Shown here: positions 34,197-43,144 of the stretch, piece by piece | How the letters are laid out: each line of letters begins with the position of its first letter | How positions within the stretch are numbered: position 1 is the first letter of the stretch | Assembly: GCF_004208415.1 (NCBI RefSeq) | Contig: NZ_CP035758.1 | Span: forward strand, 5,270,001-5,334,000 | DNA: 64,000 nucleotides | Source: Ktedonosporobacter rubrisoli | GTDB lineage: Bacteria; Chloroflexota; Ktedonobacteria; Ktedonobacterales; Ktedonobacteraceae | Direction of reading: 5' to 3' | Translations under genes and position numbers: made by a program | The notes under the pieces: model-generated | Database searches by the model: none | What the model was told of the DNA's origin: nothing | The model's input: only the letters and a program-made list of their open reading frames with translations

Positions 34197-35216
34197 TCAG
34201 GCAGCCAGTTCAACAACCTGCAGCTCCTGCAAGTTAGAGATAAAGCGCCCCATCTTTTGATCGCCTGGCACGACGATACGCGCGAAGCCATCGCTCTCGG
34301 CAAGTGGCTTTCCGTTGGCGGCAAAAGCCACAAGGATCTGCACATTCCCAAAATGGGGCTGAATCTCTCCATCTGCAATCACACAGCTATAGCCATCGCT
34401 ACCGACAGCCACAATCCCTTTGTGCAGAAAATCATTCTTTTTGGCTTTAAGCTGCATGCCGGCGTGCTGGAGCAAATCGTCAAGCAAAACCCCGCTATAG
34501 GTCACACCTTTGATGATCACTTCCGAGGTTTTGAGGGCCTTTAACGCGGCTAAATCATAACGAGCAGGCGTTTTGAGCTGCCCCACCAGAAAAAAAGCAC
34601 TGGTAGCCTGACGCTGAGCCGGAGCAGGCCAGACCCCTGGATCGCGTACCAGCACAGATACGACATTCGAAACATAGCGACCGGCCATCAGATCGCCAGG
34701 CACGACAAGGCGCGCAAAACCATCGGCCGCCGGCAATGGCTTGCCATCCTCTTCATATGCCAGCAGGATCTTTTTTTGCGCAAAAGCTGGATCAAGCTCG
34801 CCCCAGGCAATAGCCACGGCATAACCATCGCTACCGGTCACCACAACAGCCTTGCGCAGCAGATCGTTCTTGCGCGCACTTTCTGTCACCACGCCTGCCT
34901 GCTGCAATACGTCATAGAGCAGAGTCCCGGCAAAGGTATGCGCCCCAATGGGTTTGGCATTCACGCTCACCGAGACCTTCGGGAAGCTCTGCAAATTAGC
35001 AAGAGAGAGGGAAGCAGGTTGCTTAAGCAGACCACTCAATTGTAGAGCCGTAGAAGGTTGGCCGCCGTGGGCAGAAGGGCTGGCCGTCGCCACAGGAGCG
35101 GCCGTGGCTCCATCCCTGGCGCAGGCGGCGCAGAGAGCACATAACAACAGGAGCAGAAATAGTTTACTGAGAGAAGGTTTCAATACCGACCTCCTTAGCC
35201 AAATTCTCATAACCAT
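34197..35216 (-). CDS. Lipoprotein with two tandem molybdopterin-oxidoreductase-fold domains
   Basis: A 339-residue lipoprotein: hydrophobic signal LFLLLLLCALCAAC with the lipobox Cys near residue 32, a Ser/Ala/Pro linker, then two homologous domains (about 57-190 and 200-337). Each repeats the pattern LxGLL/VGQLKTPA...LxxLxxLPK, GVT-SG-LLxDLLQxAG, VVxGSDGY and DGFARxVVPGD, typical of the sulfite-oxidase-like molybdopterin-binding fold (Oxidored_molyb). The Moco-ligating Cys of true sulfite oxidases is not seen in either domain, so it may bind another ligand or be structural. It precedes the MOSC gene on the same strand. Surface or periplasm-like location inferred from the lipobox. Confidence 0.8.
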   Translation of the reverse strand: MVMRIWLRRSVLKPSLSKLFLLLLLCALCAACARDGATAAPVATASPSAHGGQPSTALQLSGLLKQPASLSLANLQSFPKVSVSVNAKPIGAHTFAGTLLYDVLQQAGVVTESARKNDLLRKAVVVTGSDGYAVAIAWGELDPAFAQKKILLAYEEDGKPLPAADGFARLVVPGDLMAGRYVSNVVSVLVRDPGVWPAPAQRQATSAFFLVGQLKTPARYDLAALKALKTSEVIIKGVTYSGVLLDDLLQHAGMQLKAKKNDFLHKGIVAVGSDGYSCVIADGEIQPHFGNVQILVAFAANGKPLAESDGFARIVVPGDQKMGRFISNLQELQVVELAA

Positions 35217-35257
35217 TACTCACTTTATAAATATTCACATAATGAGTATAAGGGTAA

Positions 35258-35293
35258 AAAGAAAATCCAGTCAAGTCACTACCTGACTGGATT
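35258..35293 (-). terminator. Rho-independent terminator of the D-aminoacylase gene
   Basis: On the reverse strand AATCCAGTCA and TGACTGGATT form a 10-bp stem with a 10-base loop followed by TTTTCTTTTT. Confidence 0.8.
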
Positions 35294-35337
35294 GCTCGCT
35301 GTGGACTACCTATGCCTTCTCAAAAAAGGTGTACATC

Positions 35338-36936
35338 TTAGCGAGCCGAAGGCCTGAGCAGGAGGCCGGGCAAGGCCTCTTGCAGCTGCCCATTCAGCAC
35401 AACAGGTTGGCCCGCAACGATAACCGCAGTGATCCCCTCAGGATAGACCTGAGGCTTATCATAGGTTGCTCTATCGCTAATCGTCGCCGGATCGAAGATC
35501 ACAAGATCAGCAACCTTGTCGACTGCCAGCACGCCGCGATCCTTGAGGGCAAAGCGAGATGCCGGAAAGGCTGTGGCTTTATATACAGCCTGCTCCAGCC
35601 CTATACTCCCCAGTTCGCGAACGTAACGCTGAAAGAAGCGGGGAAAGGTGCCATAGAGCCGAGGATGGGGACGACCTGACAGGATGGGCAAACCGTCAGA
35701 GCCAAGCATAGCAAAGGGCGCCTGCACGACCTGATCGACGTCGCGCTCATCCATATTAAATAAAATAACCGAGACCTGCCCTTGCTCCTCCAATACCAGA
35801 TGAAAGAGGGCGTCGGCAGGAGAAAGGCCAAGCGCTTCGCCCACCTGGGCAATATTGAGGCCCTCTAAAGCCTTGAACTGCTCTTGTTGCACAGAAGAAA
35901 TATAAAATCTATCCCAGCCATTAGCCGCTATCGCATTCTCCCAGCCCTCGATTCCCTCTGCATAGTTCTGTCGCACCTGTTGGCGAATGGCCGGATCTTT
36001 TAAGCGTTCCAGCATAGCCAACGTGCCACCTTCTTGCACCCAGGACGGCAGAAGTTGGGTAATCGTCGTAGAGCTGGCACTATATGGATAGACATCAATC
36101 GTCACATCAAGGCCCCGTGCGCGCGCCTCAGCAATCAGATCAAGGGCCTTTTGCACAGTACCCCAGTTCTTACGGCCGGTAATTTTCAGGTGGCTGATAT
36201 GCACAGCTACATTTGCCTGCTCAGCGATATTGAGCATCTCATTGATCGAGCTCAGGCAAGTATCGCCTTCCCCACGCATATGCGAGGCCAGCACGCCACC
36301 ATAACGCCCGACCACCTGCGCCAACCTGACCAGTTCAGCGGTTGGCGTATAGGCACCGGGAATATAGGCAAGCCCTAACGACATGCCAGCCGCCCCGGCC
36401 TGCATAGCTTCAGCCACCAGGGCTTCTTGAGCCTGGATCTCTTGTTCTGTAGCTGCCCGCTTTGCAAAACCCAGCACTGCCACGCGCAGTGGCCCATGCG
36501 CTAGCAAAGTACAGACATTCTGCCCAAGCGGCGTAGTGCTCATGGTTTTCAGGAAAGAACCAAGCGTGGGCCATTCCCAGGGCAAATCATCCTTGCCCAG
36601 AATCGCCGCCGAATATGTCTTCATAGCCTCCATATGCGCGGGAACCATAGGAGCCATGCCAAAGCCACAATTGCCTGTAACCAGCGTCGTCACGCCCTGG
36701 CAAACTTTGGGAGGCAGCGTGGATTTGCGCAGCATAACCAGATCGTCATGCGTGTGTGCATCAATAAATCCCGGCGCCACGACTTGCCCCTGTGCATCGA
36801 TGACGCGCTGAGCCTCTACCGGCAAATCAGCCCCAAGGGCAACGATGCGCTGCCCTACAATCCCAACATCCCCATTGAAGGCCGGATTGCCAGTACCGTC
36901 TACAACACGAGCGTGCTGAATCAATAAATCGTACAA
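35338..36936 (-). CDS. N-acyl-D-amino-acid deacylase family amidohydrolase
   Basis: A 532-residue amidohydrolase. It begins YDLLIQHARVVDGTGNPA, has the metal-binding FIDAHTHDD (the HxH pair), LVTGNCGFGMAP with the family-specific Cys ligand, HMRGEGD and HISHLKITGRKNWG His residues, and the GSDGLPILSGRPHPRLYGTF segment carrying the catalytic Asp. These define D-aminoacylase-type enzymes that release D-amino acids from N-acyl forms; dihydroorotase-like relatives are less likely. I chose TTG at 36936 (GAGAGG upstream, family-like N-terminus); in-frame ATG at 36960 or TTG at 36978 are alternatives. Thematically linked to the D-amino-acid enzyme and RidA 5 kb away. Confidence 0.9.
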   Translation of the reverse strand: MYDLLIQHARVVDGTGNPAFNGDVGIVGQRIVALGADLPVEAQRVIDAQGQVVAPGFIDAHTHDDLVMLRKSTLPPKVCQGVTTLVTGNCGFGMAPMVPAHMEAMKTYSAAILGKDDLPWEWPTLGSFLKTMSTTPLGQNVCTLLAHGPLRVAVLGFAKRAATEQEIQAQEALVAEAMQAGAAGMSLGLAYIPGAYTPTAELVRLAQVVGRYGGVLASHMRGEGDTCLSSINEMLNIAEQANVAVHISHLKITGRKNWGTVQKALDLIAEARARGLDVTIDVYPYSASSTTITQLLPSWVQEGGTLAMLERLKDPAIRQQVRQNYAEGIEGWENAIAANGWDRFYISSVQQEQFKALEGLNIAQVGEALGLSPADALFHLVLEEQGQVSVILFNMDERDVDQVVQAPFAMLGSDGLPILSGRPHPRLYGTFPRFFQRYVRELGSIGLEQAVYKATAFPASRFALKDRGVLAVDKVADLVIFDPATISDRATYDKPQVYPEGITAVIVAGQPVVLNGQLQEALPGLLLRPSAR

Positions 36937-37521
36937 GGAATCCTCTCTTTCTCTGACCATCTCAATTTCCGCAGCCAAAGAAGATCTGACTACTAAGGAT
37001 CATGCGCTTATTCGTTCCCGCAAACTCAACCTCAAGAGATGTTTGCACCTCCATCTCTAAGCGCAGGCCCTGCCCAACAGGAGTTGCTGAAAGCCCATAG
37101 TGCTTAGCAGCCCGGCGGCCTGGGCAGGCTTAAAGGGCTGCTGGACAACGTATCCGTCCTGGCAACAGACAAACACGTGCACCTTAATCAATCATCTACC
37201 TATTTTACGCTTCTTACCAAGCAGCAAAATATGACTCATCTCAACCCTTATAAACAATGAAGATTAAACAATTGGTCTATAAGCTGCTCTCTGCTAGTAT
37301 ACTCTCCTGAATAGTTGACTTGTCAAGCTGTCAAAAAGGCTTAGAGCCTGGCAACGTTACTTGCCTCTTGTGGTCAAGCTTGAAGAAAACAGAACACGAG
37401 CCACATAGTTCTTTTGGCGAGCCGCATGGCTTTTTAAGAATTTGCCAGTTTTTTTGCAACCTGAAGCCTGCTTTCAAGCTTCTATGAATAGAAGATGATG
37501 AATACCAATGGAAGGATAGAT
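36937..37521. other. Gene-free divergent promoter region with a small palindrome
   Basis: No supported gene lies here. TTGAC-TT-GTCAA at 37315-37326 is a perfect 5-bp-arm palindrome of the size GntR- or MarR-type regulators use, and could serve either divergent unit. GCAGCCC/GGGCTGC at 37107-37141 can form a hairpin. Confidence 0.35.
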
Positions 37522-38124
37522 ATGAAGCATGTACATAGTAAACTTTCAGCCTTACTGGCAGAAAATGTACATATACATTTTAACGATGTGGTGGCGGAAT
37601 ACCAGCATCAACTCTATACCTTTGCCTATCGCCTTACTGGCAGCGCTCAGGATGCCGAGGACATTGTACAGGAGGCCTTCGTACATGCCTATCTCGCTCT
37701 GGCAACCTATCCAGAAGAACGCGTTAAGGCGCTGAAATTACGTCCCTGGCTTTATAAAATCACCTTAAACGAATTTCATCATTTTTTATATCACAAGCGC
37801 TTAAATACTATCTCTCTCGATTTTTCTGCTGAGCATGTTCTTGCAACTTTTCCAGAACTCAGGAAGGAAGATATAGAGACGCTCATTGAGAAGCGCGAGG
37901 ATCTAAAAAGCTTGCTTGCGCAACTGCCCGAACATTATCGCGTGGCTATTCTCTGCTATTTTTTCGCGGGCCTGAGTTATCAAGAGATAGCCAGTCTATT
38001 CGATCAGCCGTTGGGCACTGTCAAGTCTACGATTTCGCGAGCTATTAAGCTTTTGCGCACTAAAGCCAGCAGCTACACTCATCAGCCGAAAGGGGAAAAG
38101 GGATATGGACGCTTCAAACTTTAA
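37522..38124 (+). CDS. ECF-family RNA polymerase sigma factor
   Basis: A 200-residue sigma factor. Region 2 reads YQHQLYTFAYRLTGSAQDAE then IVQEAFVHAYLAL and LRPWLYKITLNEFHHFL; region 4 reads LPEHYRVAILCYFFAGLSYQ then EIASLFDQPLGTVKSTISRA. ATG at 37522 has GGAAGGATAGAT before it and is preferred to an upstream ATG. The last 20 bases overlap the start of the next gene, whose product is a HEAT-repeat membrane protein. Such coupling is typical of sigma/anti-sigma pairs, so the membrane protein is the likely antagonist. Confidence 0.93.
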   Translation: MKHVHSKLSALLAENVHIHFNDVVAEYQHQLYTFAYRLTGSAQDAEDIVQEAFVHAYLALATYPEERVKALKLRPWLYKITLNEFHHFLYHKRLNTISLDFSAEHVLATFPELRKEDIETLIEKREDLKSLLAQLPEHYRVAILCYFFAGLSYQEIASLFDQPLGTVKSTISRAIKLLRTKASSYTHQPKGEKGYGRFKL

Positions 38125-39325
38125 GGGCCCACAAGATAGGCAATCCATCTTTCAAGCCAGGGAGCAGGAATATCGCGCCCCAGAATCTTTACAGGCGCAA
38201 GTGCTGCAGCGTATCGAAATAGCGCATGATTACCTGACTGCTCAGCGTCCTGAGCAGGAGATGCTTGCAGGAATAGACGATGCGCGCTGGGAGGTACGGG
38301 CGGCGGCTTTGCATGGACTCCAAGATGTAGCTTCCAGCGAAGTGATCCTACAGGCCTTACAGGATGAGCATCCTCTTGTGCGCGCCATTGCGGTTCAGGC
38401 TCTGGGGCAGTTCGGGAAGCCTCTTTCCATTGTAGCGCTAACGCAAGCACTTGAAGATCCCGCCTGGGAGGTACGCGAACGGGCAGTATTCGTGGTGAGA
38501 ACGTTAGAAGGGTTGAGCGCGCAATCCCTACTCACAAAGGCTGCTCGCGACCCCCATCCAGCCGTACGCCTGGCCGCCCGGGAAGCCCTGGCAGGCCATA
38601 AGACAGCTACCACTGCTCAGAGCCAGAAGATATGTACGCTTCAGAGGGTTCAGCCAGGATTATGGCAGCATTTGTTCGGCTGGCCGAAGCGCATCCGCAG
38701 CTTCTGGATTGTATGTGGTATGCAACTCATAACCATGCGAGGCTACTGGCTCACTAGCCTCGGTGTACTCTTGCTTGGCTATATGATGATTCTCATCACC
38801 GCGCTGGGGCCGCTTCGCCATACTATCTACTCTATCTCGCTGGCTTTGGCGATGGTAACAACCTTCTCGGCAACGATTGCGGTTGCCTTCACTACTGACC
38901 TTCGATACGATCGAGGCATCGAGATTACCCTTTCGACGAGCACATCGCTACGAACCATCTTGTGCAGCCGCTATCTCATAGCTATTGGCTTACATGTGCT
39001 GTTCTCAGCTCTGGCCTCGACAATTATCGCCCTCCTCTATCAGCAAGCGTGCTGGAGCATCATGCAGATGTGGCTAGGGCCATTGTTTCTTGCCTCTTCC
39101 CTGACGTTTACGCTGGTTTTGATTCTGAGCGCCTGGATCTCGGTACTACTGACCTTTTTAGTGGGTATCAGCCAGACCCTGAACCTGATCCCTGGCAAAT
39201 TAAGCATCGGGTTTAGTACACACCTATGGCAGACAAATCCAGAAATATTGCTCATCGCTCTTGCCTGTTTTGCGCTAGCCCTTTTCTCTATACAAGTTCG
39301 AGCTCGGAATAAGCAAACCTTATGA
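38105..39325 (+). CDS. HEAT-repeat membrane protein, putative anti-sigma/ABC-2-like
   Basis: A 406-residue two-part protein. Residues 1-190 are soluble: a short helical N-terminus, then about four HEAT-type repeats (DDARWEVRAAALHGLQD, DEHPLVRAIAVQALGQFG, DPAWEVRERAVFVVRTL, DPHPAVRLAAREAL). Residues 200-400 contain about six transmembrane helices in an ABC-2-permease-like pattern. It overlaps the sigma factor gene by 20 bases, ribosome site inside that gene. Fusion of HEAT repeats with a membrane region in the position of an anti-sigma factor suggests that the repeats hold the sigma factor at the membrane. This function is inferred; no zinc-type anti-sigma motif is present. Confidence 0.8.
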   Translation: MDASNFKGPQDRQSIFQAREQEYRAPESLQAQVLQRIEIAHDYLTAQRPEQEMLAGIDDARWEVRAAALHGLQDVASSEVILQALQDEHPLVRAIAVQALGQFGKPLSIVALTQALEDPAWEVRERAVFVVRTLEGLSAQSLLTKAARDPHPAVRLAAREALAGHKTATTAQSQKICTLQRVQPGLWQHLFGWPKRIRSFWIVCGMQLITMRGYWLTSLGVLLLGYMMILITALGPLRHTIYSISLALAMVTTFSATIAVAFTTDLRYDRGIEITLSTSTSLRTILCSRYLIAIGLHVLFSALASTIIALLYQQACWSIMQMWLGPLFLASSLTFTLVLILSAWISVLLTFLVGISQTLNLIPGKLSIGFSTHLWQTNPEILLIALACFALALFSIQVRARNKQTL

Positions 39326-39404
39326 AGAGCTCCTCAACTTGCGCCAGCAAGTCTAGCCCTTCCAGGTAAGCATGGTTTTTGTCAGCACATAGAAGGAGTC
39401 CTTT

Positions 39405-40142
39405 ATGGTATTAGATAGGCTCATTTACGAAGTTAGATTACGCTGGGGCACAATTCTGCTAACCCCATGCCTGATCGTCGCTGTTGCCTTCATAGCATTT
39501 CTTCTCCATCTGTTTCATGGCGATCCCTCTCGCCTCTGCCTCTCGGCCCTGGAGATGCTTTTACCGCCGGCTGTCGGCGGGATTATTGCTAGCATTATCA
39601 CGCAAGAGCCTGCCTTAGAGCTGCAATTGAGCATGCCCCGGCGCTATCAGCAAACCGTTCTGCTACGAATCTTTCTCGTCTTGATCAACTCGGCTACTCT
39701 CGCCTTCTCTTTCCTGGAAATCTTATTAGCCTGCAAATTACTTATCATGCCATCTTTTACCCGATCCTGGCCAGCAAGCCTACAATTTTTCCTCCCTCAA
39801 TTGATCTGGCTGGCACCGCTGCTCTGGTTTGCCATGCTCGCGCTCTGTCTGGCTCTGTTTACGAGGAGCATGGCAGCTTGTGGAACCTTGTTAGGCATAG
39901 TCTGGCTCATTGATTTTGCGTCTAGCGGCTTTATCGCAGAAAATGCCTGGTTGCGCCCCTTTCTGCTCTTCCCGACCTTTATGTATTATCCCCTCTTCCC
40001 GCAGATTTCCCGCTCAAATTTTATCCTGTACTGGCTCTTTACCCGTATCGATGTGTTCGCCAGCGCACTCGTACTTTTTCTGCCAGGCTGCTTACTTTTA
40101 CGCAATACCGAAGGCATACTGCAAGCAATTTCTGAAGATTAG
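39405..40142 (+). CDS. Membrane protein, ABC-2 permease-like
   Basis: A 245-residue protein with about six transmembrane helices starting near residue 18. It has the size and helix pattern of ABC-2 exporter permeases but no motif that proves this; between helices it has ITQEPALELQLSMPRRYQQT, reminiscent of the amphipathic coupling segment after helix 2 in ABC-2 permeases. AGAAGGAG upstream is a good ribosome site. It lies 79 bases after the HEAT-membrane gene and 52 bases before another similar gene, in one direction, so a four-gene operon is likely. Confidence 0.75.
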   Translation: MVLDRLIYEVRLRWGTILLTPCLIVAVAFIAFLLHLFHGDPSRLCLSALEMLLPPAVGGIIASIITQEPALELQLSMPRRYQQTVLLRIFLVLINSATLAFSFLEILLACKLLIMPSFTRSWPASLQFFLPQLIWLAPLLWFAMLALCLALFTRSMAACGTLLGIVWLIDFASSGFIAENAWLRPFLLFPTFMYYPLFPQISRSNFILYWLFTRIDVFASALVLFLPGCLLLRNTEGILQAISED

Positions 40143-40194
40143 CCAGCGCAGAGGCGAATAGAAAACACGCACAAATGCAAGGAGTGAGACAAGG

Positions 40195-40989
40195 ATGGCA
40201 AATCGCTATGCAAGCTTTCTTGGTTCCTTTCGCTACGAATTTCTCATGCAGATCCGGCGTCGCGCGCTCTGGATTACCTTTTCTATCGTCTTCACCCTCT
40301 TTGGGCTCTTCTTTGCAATGTCCGATTTTCTCAAAGACATTCCAACATTTCTCACGCACAACTCTCTGACAACCGTGCTGGTCTTCTGGTCATTCTATAT
40401 CAACACCTATATGCCGATCTGCGTTGGCATCCTGCTCGCCGATCGCCTACCACGCGACCGCAAGCACAATATTGACGAGCTGTTGATGACGTTACCAGCT
40501 TCGCTAGAGGCAAGATTGCTGGGCAAATATCTGGGTAGCATGTTTGCGACACTCACTCCTCTGTTTTTATTCTATATCTCTGGTGTCTGCTACATTCTCT
40601 GCATTTCTGGTAATCCCTTGACTTTTCTGCTTGGCATGCTGACTTTTCTGCTGATTATCATGCCGGGCAGCATCTTTATCAGCTCCTTTTCCCTTGACTG
40701 CCCGGCCTTTATGAAGGTACCTGCATATCAATTCCTCTTTATTGGTTATTGGGTATGGGGCAACATTTTTTGGTTTCGTTCCGAGCTCTTTACCCTGGGA
40801 AGGACGCTCATCTCTCCCATTGGCATCTATATAACCTTTGGGATCTTCGGAGGCGCAGGTTTCGATACAAAAGGAATCCATGCCACTTTCTGGCAGGGAA
40901 TCGCAAGCATACTCATTCTATTGGGCATAGCTCTGCTAGTCATCGTTGCCTTAACACGTTACTTGAAATGGCAGAAGACACGCCTATAG
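40195..40989 (+). CDS. Membrane protein, ABC-2 permease-like
   Basis: A 264-residue protein with about six transmembrane helices. The N-terminal FRYEFLMQIRRRALWITFSI and the later ADRLPRDRKHNIDELLMTLP loop match the pattern of ABC-2-type permeases, where the first cytoplasmic amphipathic helix and a charged loop contact an ATPase. No ATP-binding gene exists in this operon or next to it. GCAAGGAGTGAG precedes ATG. The operon closes with a strong terminator about 65 bases downstream. The transported substrate is unknown. Confidence 0.78.
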   Translation: MANRYASFLGSFRYEFLMQIRRRALWITFSIVFTLFGLFFAMSDFLKDIPTFLTHNSLTTVLVFWSFYINTYMPICVGILLADRLPRDRKHNIDELLMTLPASLEARLLGKYLGSMFATLTPLFLFYISGVCYILCISGNPLTFLLGMLTFLLIIMPGSIFISSFSLDCPAFMKVPAYQFLFIGYWVWGNIFWFRSELFTLGRTLISPIGIYITFGIFGGAGFDTKGIHATFWQGIASILILLGIALLVIVALTRYLKWQKTRL

Positions 40990-41053
40990 ACGCCTGTCAG
41001 TTCAGGAGAGATAGCTTAGCAATCCATCCGATACCAATTTCTTCCTGCAGCCA

Positions 41054-41083
41054 TGGCCGCATTGCTTTAGCGGCCACCTTTTT
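41054..41083 (+). terminator. Rho-independent terminator of the sigma/HEAT operon
   Basis: TGGCCGC and GCGGCCA form a 7-bp GC-rich stem with a 9-base loop, followed by CCTTTTT. Confidence 0.85.
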
Positions 41084-41600
41084 AGCCAGCCTAAGGTTCA
41101 GAACCCTGACCGGCTTTCTGCTGGGATTCTCCGCGCAGACACTCTATGATCAGGCCGGATCAATCTTGCCAAGACATGAATTGCCGGAGCAACTAAGCAT
41201 GTCATAAATTTCCAGATATACAAATAGATTACCAGCGTATAAATACATACTCTATATTTAAAGCCAGCATTTCTGCTGAGGGGAGTCGCTCAGGATCAGT
41301 GGATCTCTCTTTTCCGTTTGGGGGCTCAGCGCAAAATTTCCTGGTATGCGGAATTTCGCATTGGAGAAAGATACCCACCTATCCTTATAGGTTAATAGGG
41401 ACATTCTCTTGCTAATCTAACTTTTGTTATGCTACCATCACCAACAGTATGATTAGAAATATCAATAAATATTTTTAATCTGCATTTAATCTTTCCCAAC
41501 AAAAATAGGCAGTAAGCATCTGGGAAAAAGCTTCCCACTTCAAAACATTCAAAAATTTGCATGTATTGCAAGATATTTTAAAGACAGGATTTGAAGAACT
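41084..41600 (+). other. Gene-free AT-rich region
   Basis: No supported gene. The second half (41220-41580) is clearly more AT-rich than the surroundings and probably holds the promoter of the phosphatase gene; no specific repeat stands out. Confidence 0.4.
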
Positions 41601-42590
41601 ATGCCTTGCCCAAATTGCGGATCGCTCCTTACTGCAGCACGTAAAGAATCAAAATGCCTGCAATGCGGCCAAACACTTTCCGCCATACCAACGCCAGCTC
41701 TACGCACACAGACTGAAAGTATCTCCAAGGTTCAGCCAGCTGGCGAAAAACCAGTACAGACACTAGAGAAAGCTCCCCCGGAGCCGCTGCAGGCAATCCA
41801 TCCCCAGTCCGAAACAAACCATAGCGCAGACCGGCCTGCGCGCTCGACGCTCATGCAGTTCATTAAAGCGAAAAGTGCCATCCTACTGACAGTACTTGCC
41901 ATCCTTCAATGGACCCTATTTGGTTTGCTTGCCTGGTGGGTTCATGGGCACCTGCTCTGGTCGGTTGATATTCAACTTACCCGCGCTCTGCAGAGTCATC
42001 AGGAGTTCTGGATACGTCAGCCCTTAATCTTTGCCAGCGAGCCAGGCAACATCGGCCATCTCTTCACAATTCTCACCGGCGCCTCTGCCCTCTTCTTCTG
42101 CCTGCTGCGTCGCCCCCTGGAAGGCGTACTTATCGTCCTGGTCTCTGAGAGCTCAGATTATCTTAACCATTTTATCAAGAACCTCATCGCGCGCCCACGA
42201 CCTACCATGGCAAACGTCATGATCATAGAGAAAGCAAACGGCTTAAGCTTTCCTAGTGGACATGTGACGAGCTATGTTGCGACCCTGGGACTTATCATGC
42301 TCTTTAGCCTGTTCGTCCTGAAAGGCAGGACCTGGTGGCGCTACTTACTTATCATCATCCCGGCCTTCTTTATACTTTTTATCGGCCCTTCCCGCGTCTA
42401 TTTAGGCGACCATTGGACCACAGATGTGGTGGGAGGATATTTACTTGAAGGGGGCTTTATCTGCCTCTGGCTTCTGGTATACCTTAAACTAAAAGTCTTG
42501 CTGCTTCAGCTATGGCAATTGCGCATTCAGCCTCTTCTATCTCGCTTCAGCCGTAGTAAAGACACTCATTCGCTCTCGCATACCAAATAG
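41601..42590 (+). CDS. PAP2-family phosphatase with N-terminal zinc ribbon
   Basis: A 329-residue protein. Residues 1-27 form a zinc ribbon (CPNCGSLL and CLQCGQTL), followed by a 70-residue polar linker and about six transmembrane helices. The three phosphatase signatures are complete: KNLIARPRP, SFPSGHVTS with the catalytic His, and SRVYLGDHWTTDVVGG with the nucleophile His. PAP2 enzymes dephosphorylate undecaprenyl or other lipid phosphates at the membrane. The zinc ribbon at the cytoplasmic N-terminus is unusual for the family. The ribosome site is weak (GAAGAAC). Confidence 0.88.
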   Translation: MPCPNCGSLLTAARKESKCLQCGQTLSAIPTPALRTQTESISKVQPAGEKPVQTLEKAPPEPLQAIHPQSETNHSADRPARSTLMQFIKAKSAILLTVLAILQWTLFGLLAWWVHGHLLWSVDIQLTRALQSHQEFWIRQPLIFASEPGNIGHLFTILTGASALFFCLLRRPLEGVLIVLVSESSDYLNHFIKNLIARPRPTMANVMIIEKANGLSFPSGHVTSYVATLGLIMLFSLFVLKGRTWWRYLLIIIPAFFILFIGPSRVYLGDHWTTDVVGGYLLEGGFICLWLLVYLKLKVLLLQLWQLRIQPLLSRFSRSKDTHSLSHTK

Positions 42591-42619
42591 CCCCAGGCTC
42601 CCTGAAGAGAAACCTGGGG
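42591..42619 (+). terminator. Hairpin terminator after the PAP2 gene
   Basis: CCCCAGG and CCTGGGG form a 7-bp stem with a 15-base loop directly after the stop codon; the T tract is distant. Confidence 0.55.
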
Positions 42620-43144
42620 TTAGCCCCATCAATTTTTGTAGCGCTATTTATAACCGTTTAAATATAAATTTTGCACCATATACATAATTCCCTCTACCAA
42701 TCTAAAAATTTGTGTTATACTTAATAAGTCCATATGCTCTATGGCCACAGGATGAGGCAAAGTAGCTAGCAAAAGTTGAGATCTAGAGCATTTCAATCTT
42801 CCGGAGCAGCTCATAATAAGCTGCAAGCCTAACGCATACTGTGACATTCATGCTCAAAATACAGTTAATACCTTCTATATGTTACCTTTTCTTTAAAGAA
42901 AGGGGATTTTCTAGGTATGCTTCCAGCTTGACCCAATCTTTCAATATTCTATAATCTATGGCTCAAGCGGACCTATACCATCTTCATTTAAAGCTATAGA
43001 CAAACTTTTCTCGTGGCTCGGCGGTCAGAGCAAAGGATAGATAGGCAGAAATCTTCCTCACTGCCTGGCCAACTTCTGATCTGTCCATTGCCTCTAAACC
43101 TGCACGAGCTTTATAAGGGTGTTACCCGTAACAAGGAGAGAAAG
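42620..43144 (+). other. Gene-free promoter region of the pseudokinase gene
   Basis: No gene with a ribosome site. The open frame that extends the pseudokinase upstream from 43145 to 43013 shows no domain and has no ribosome site, so I treat it as leader. Confidence 0.4.
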
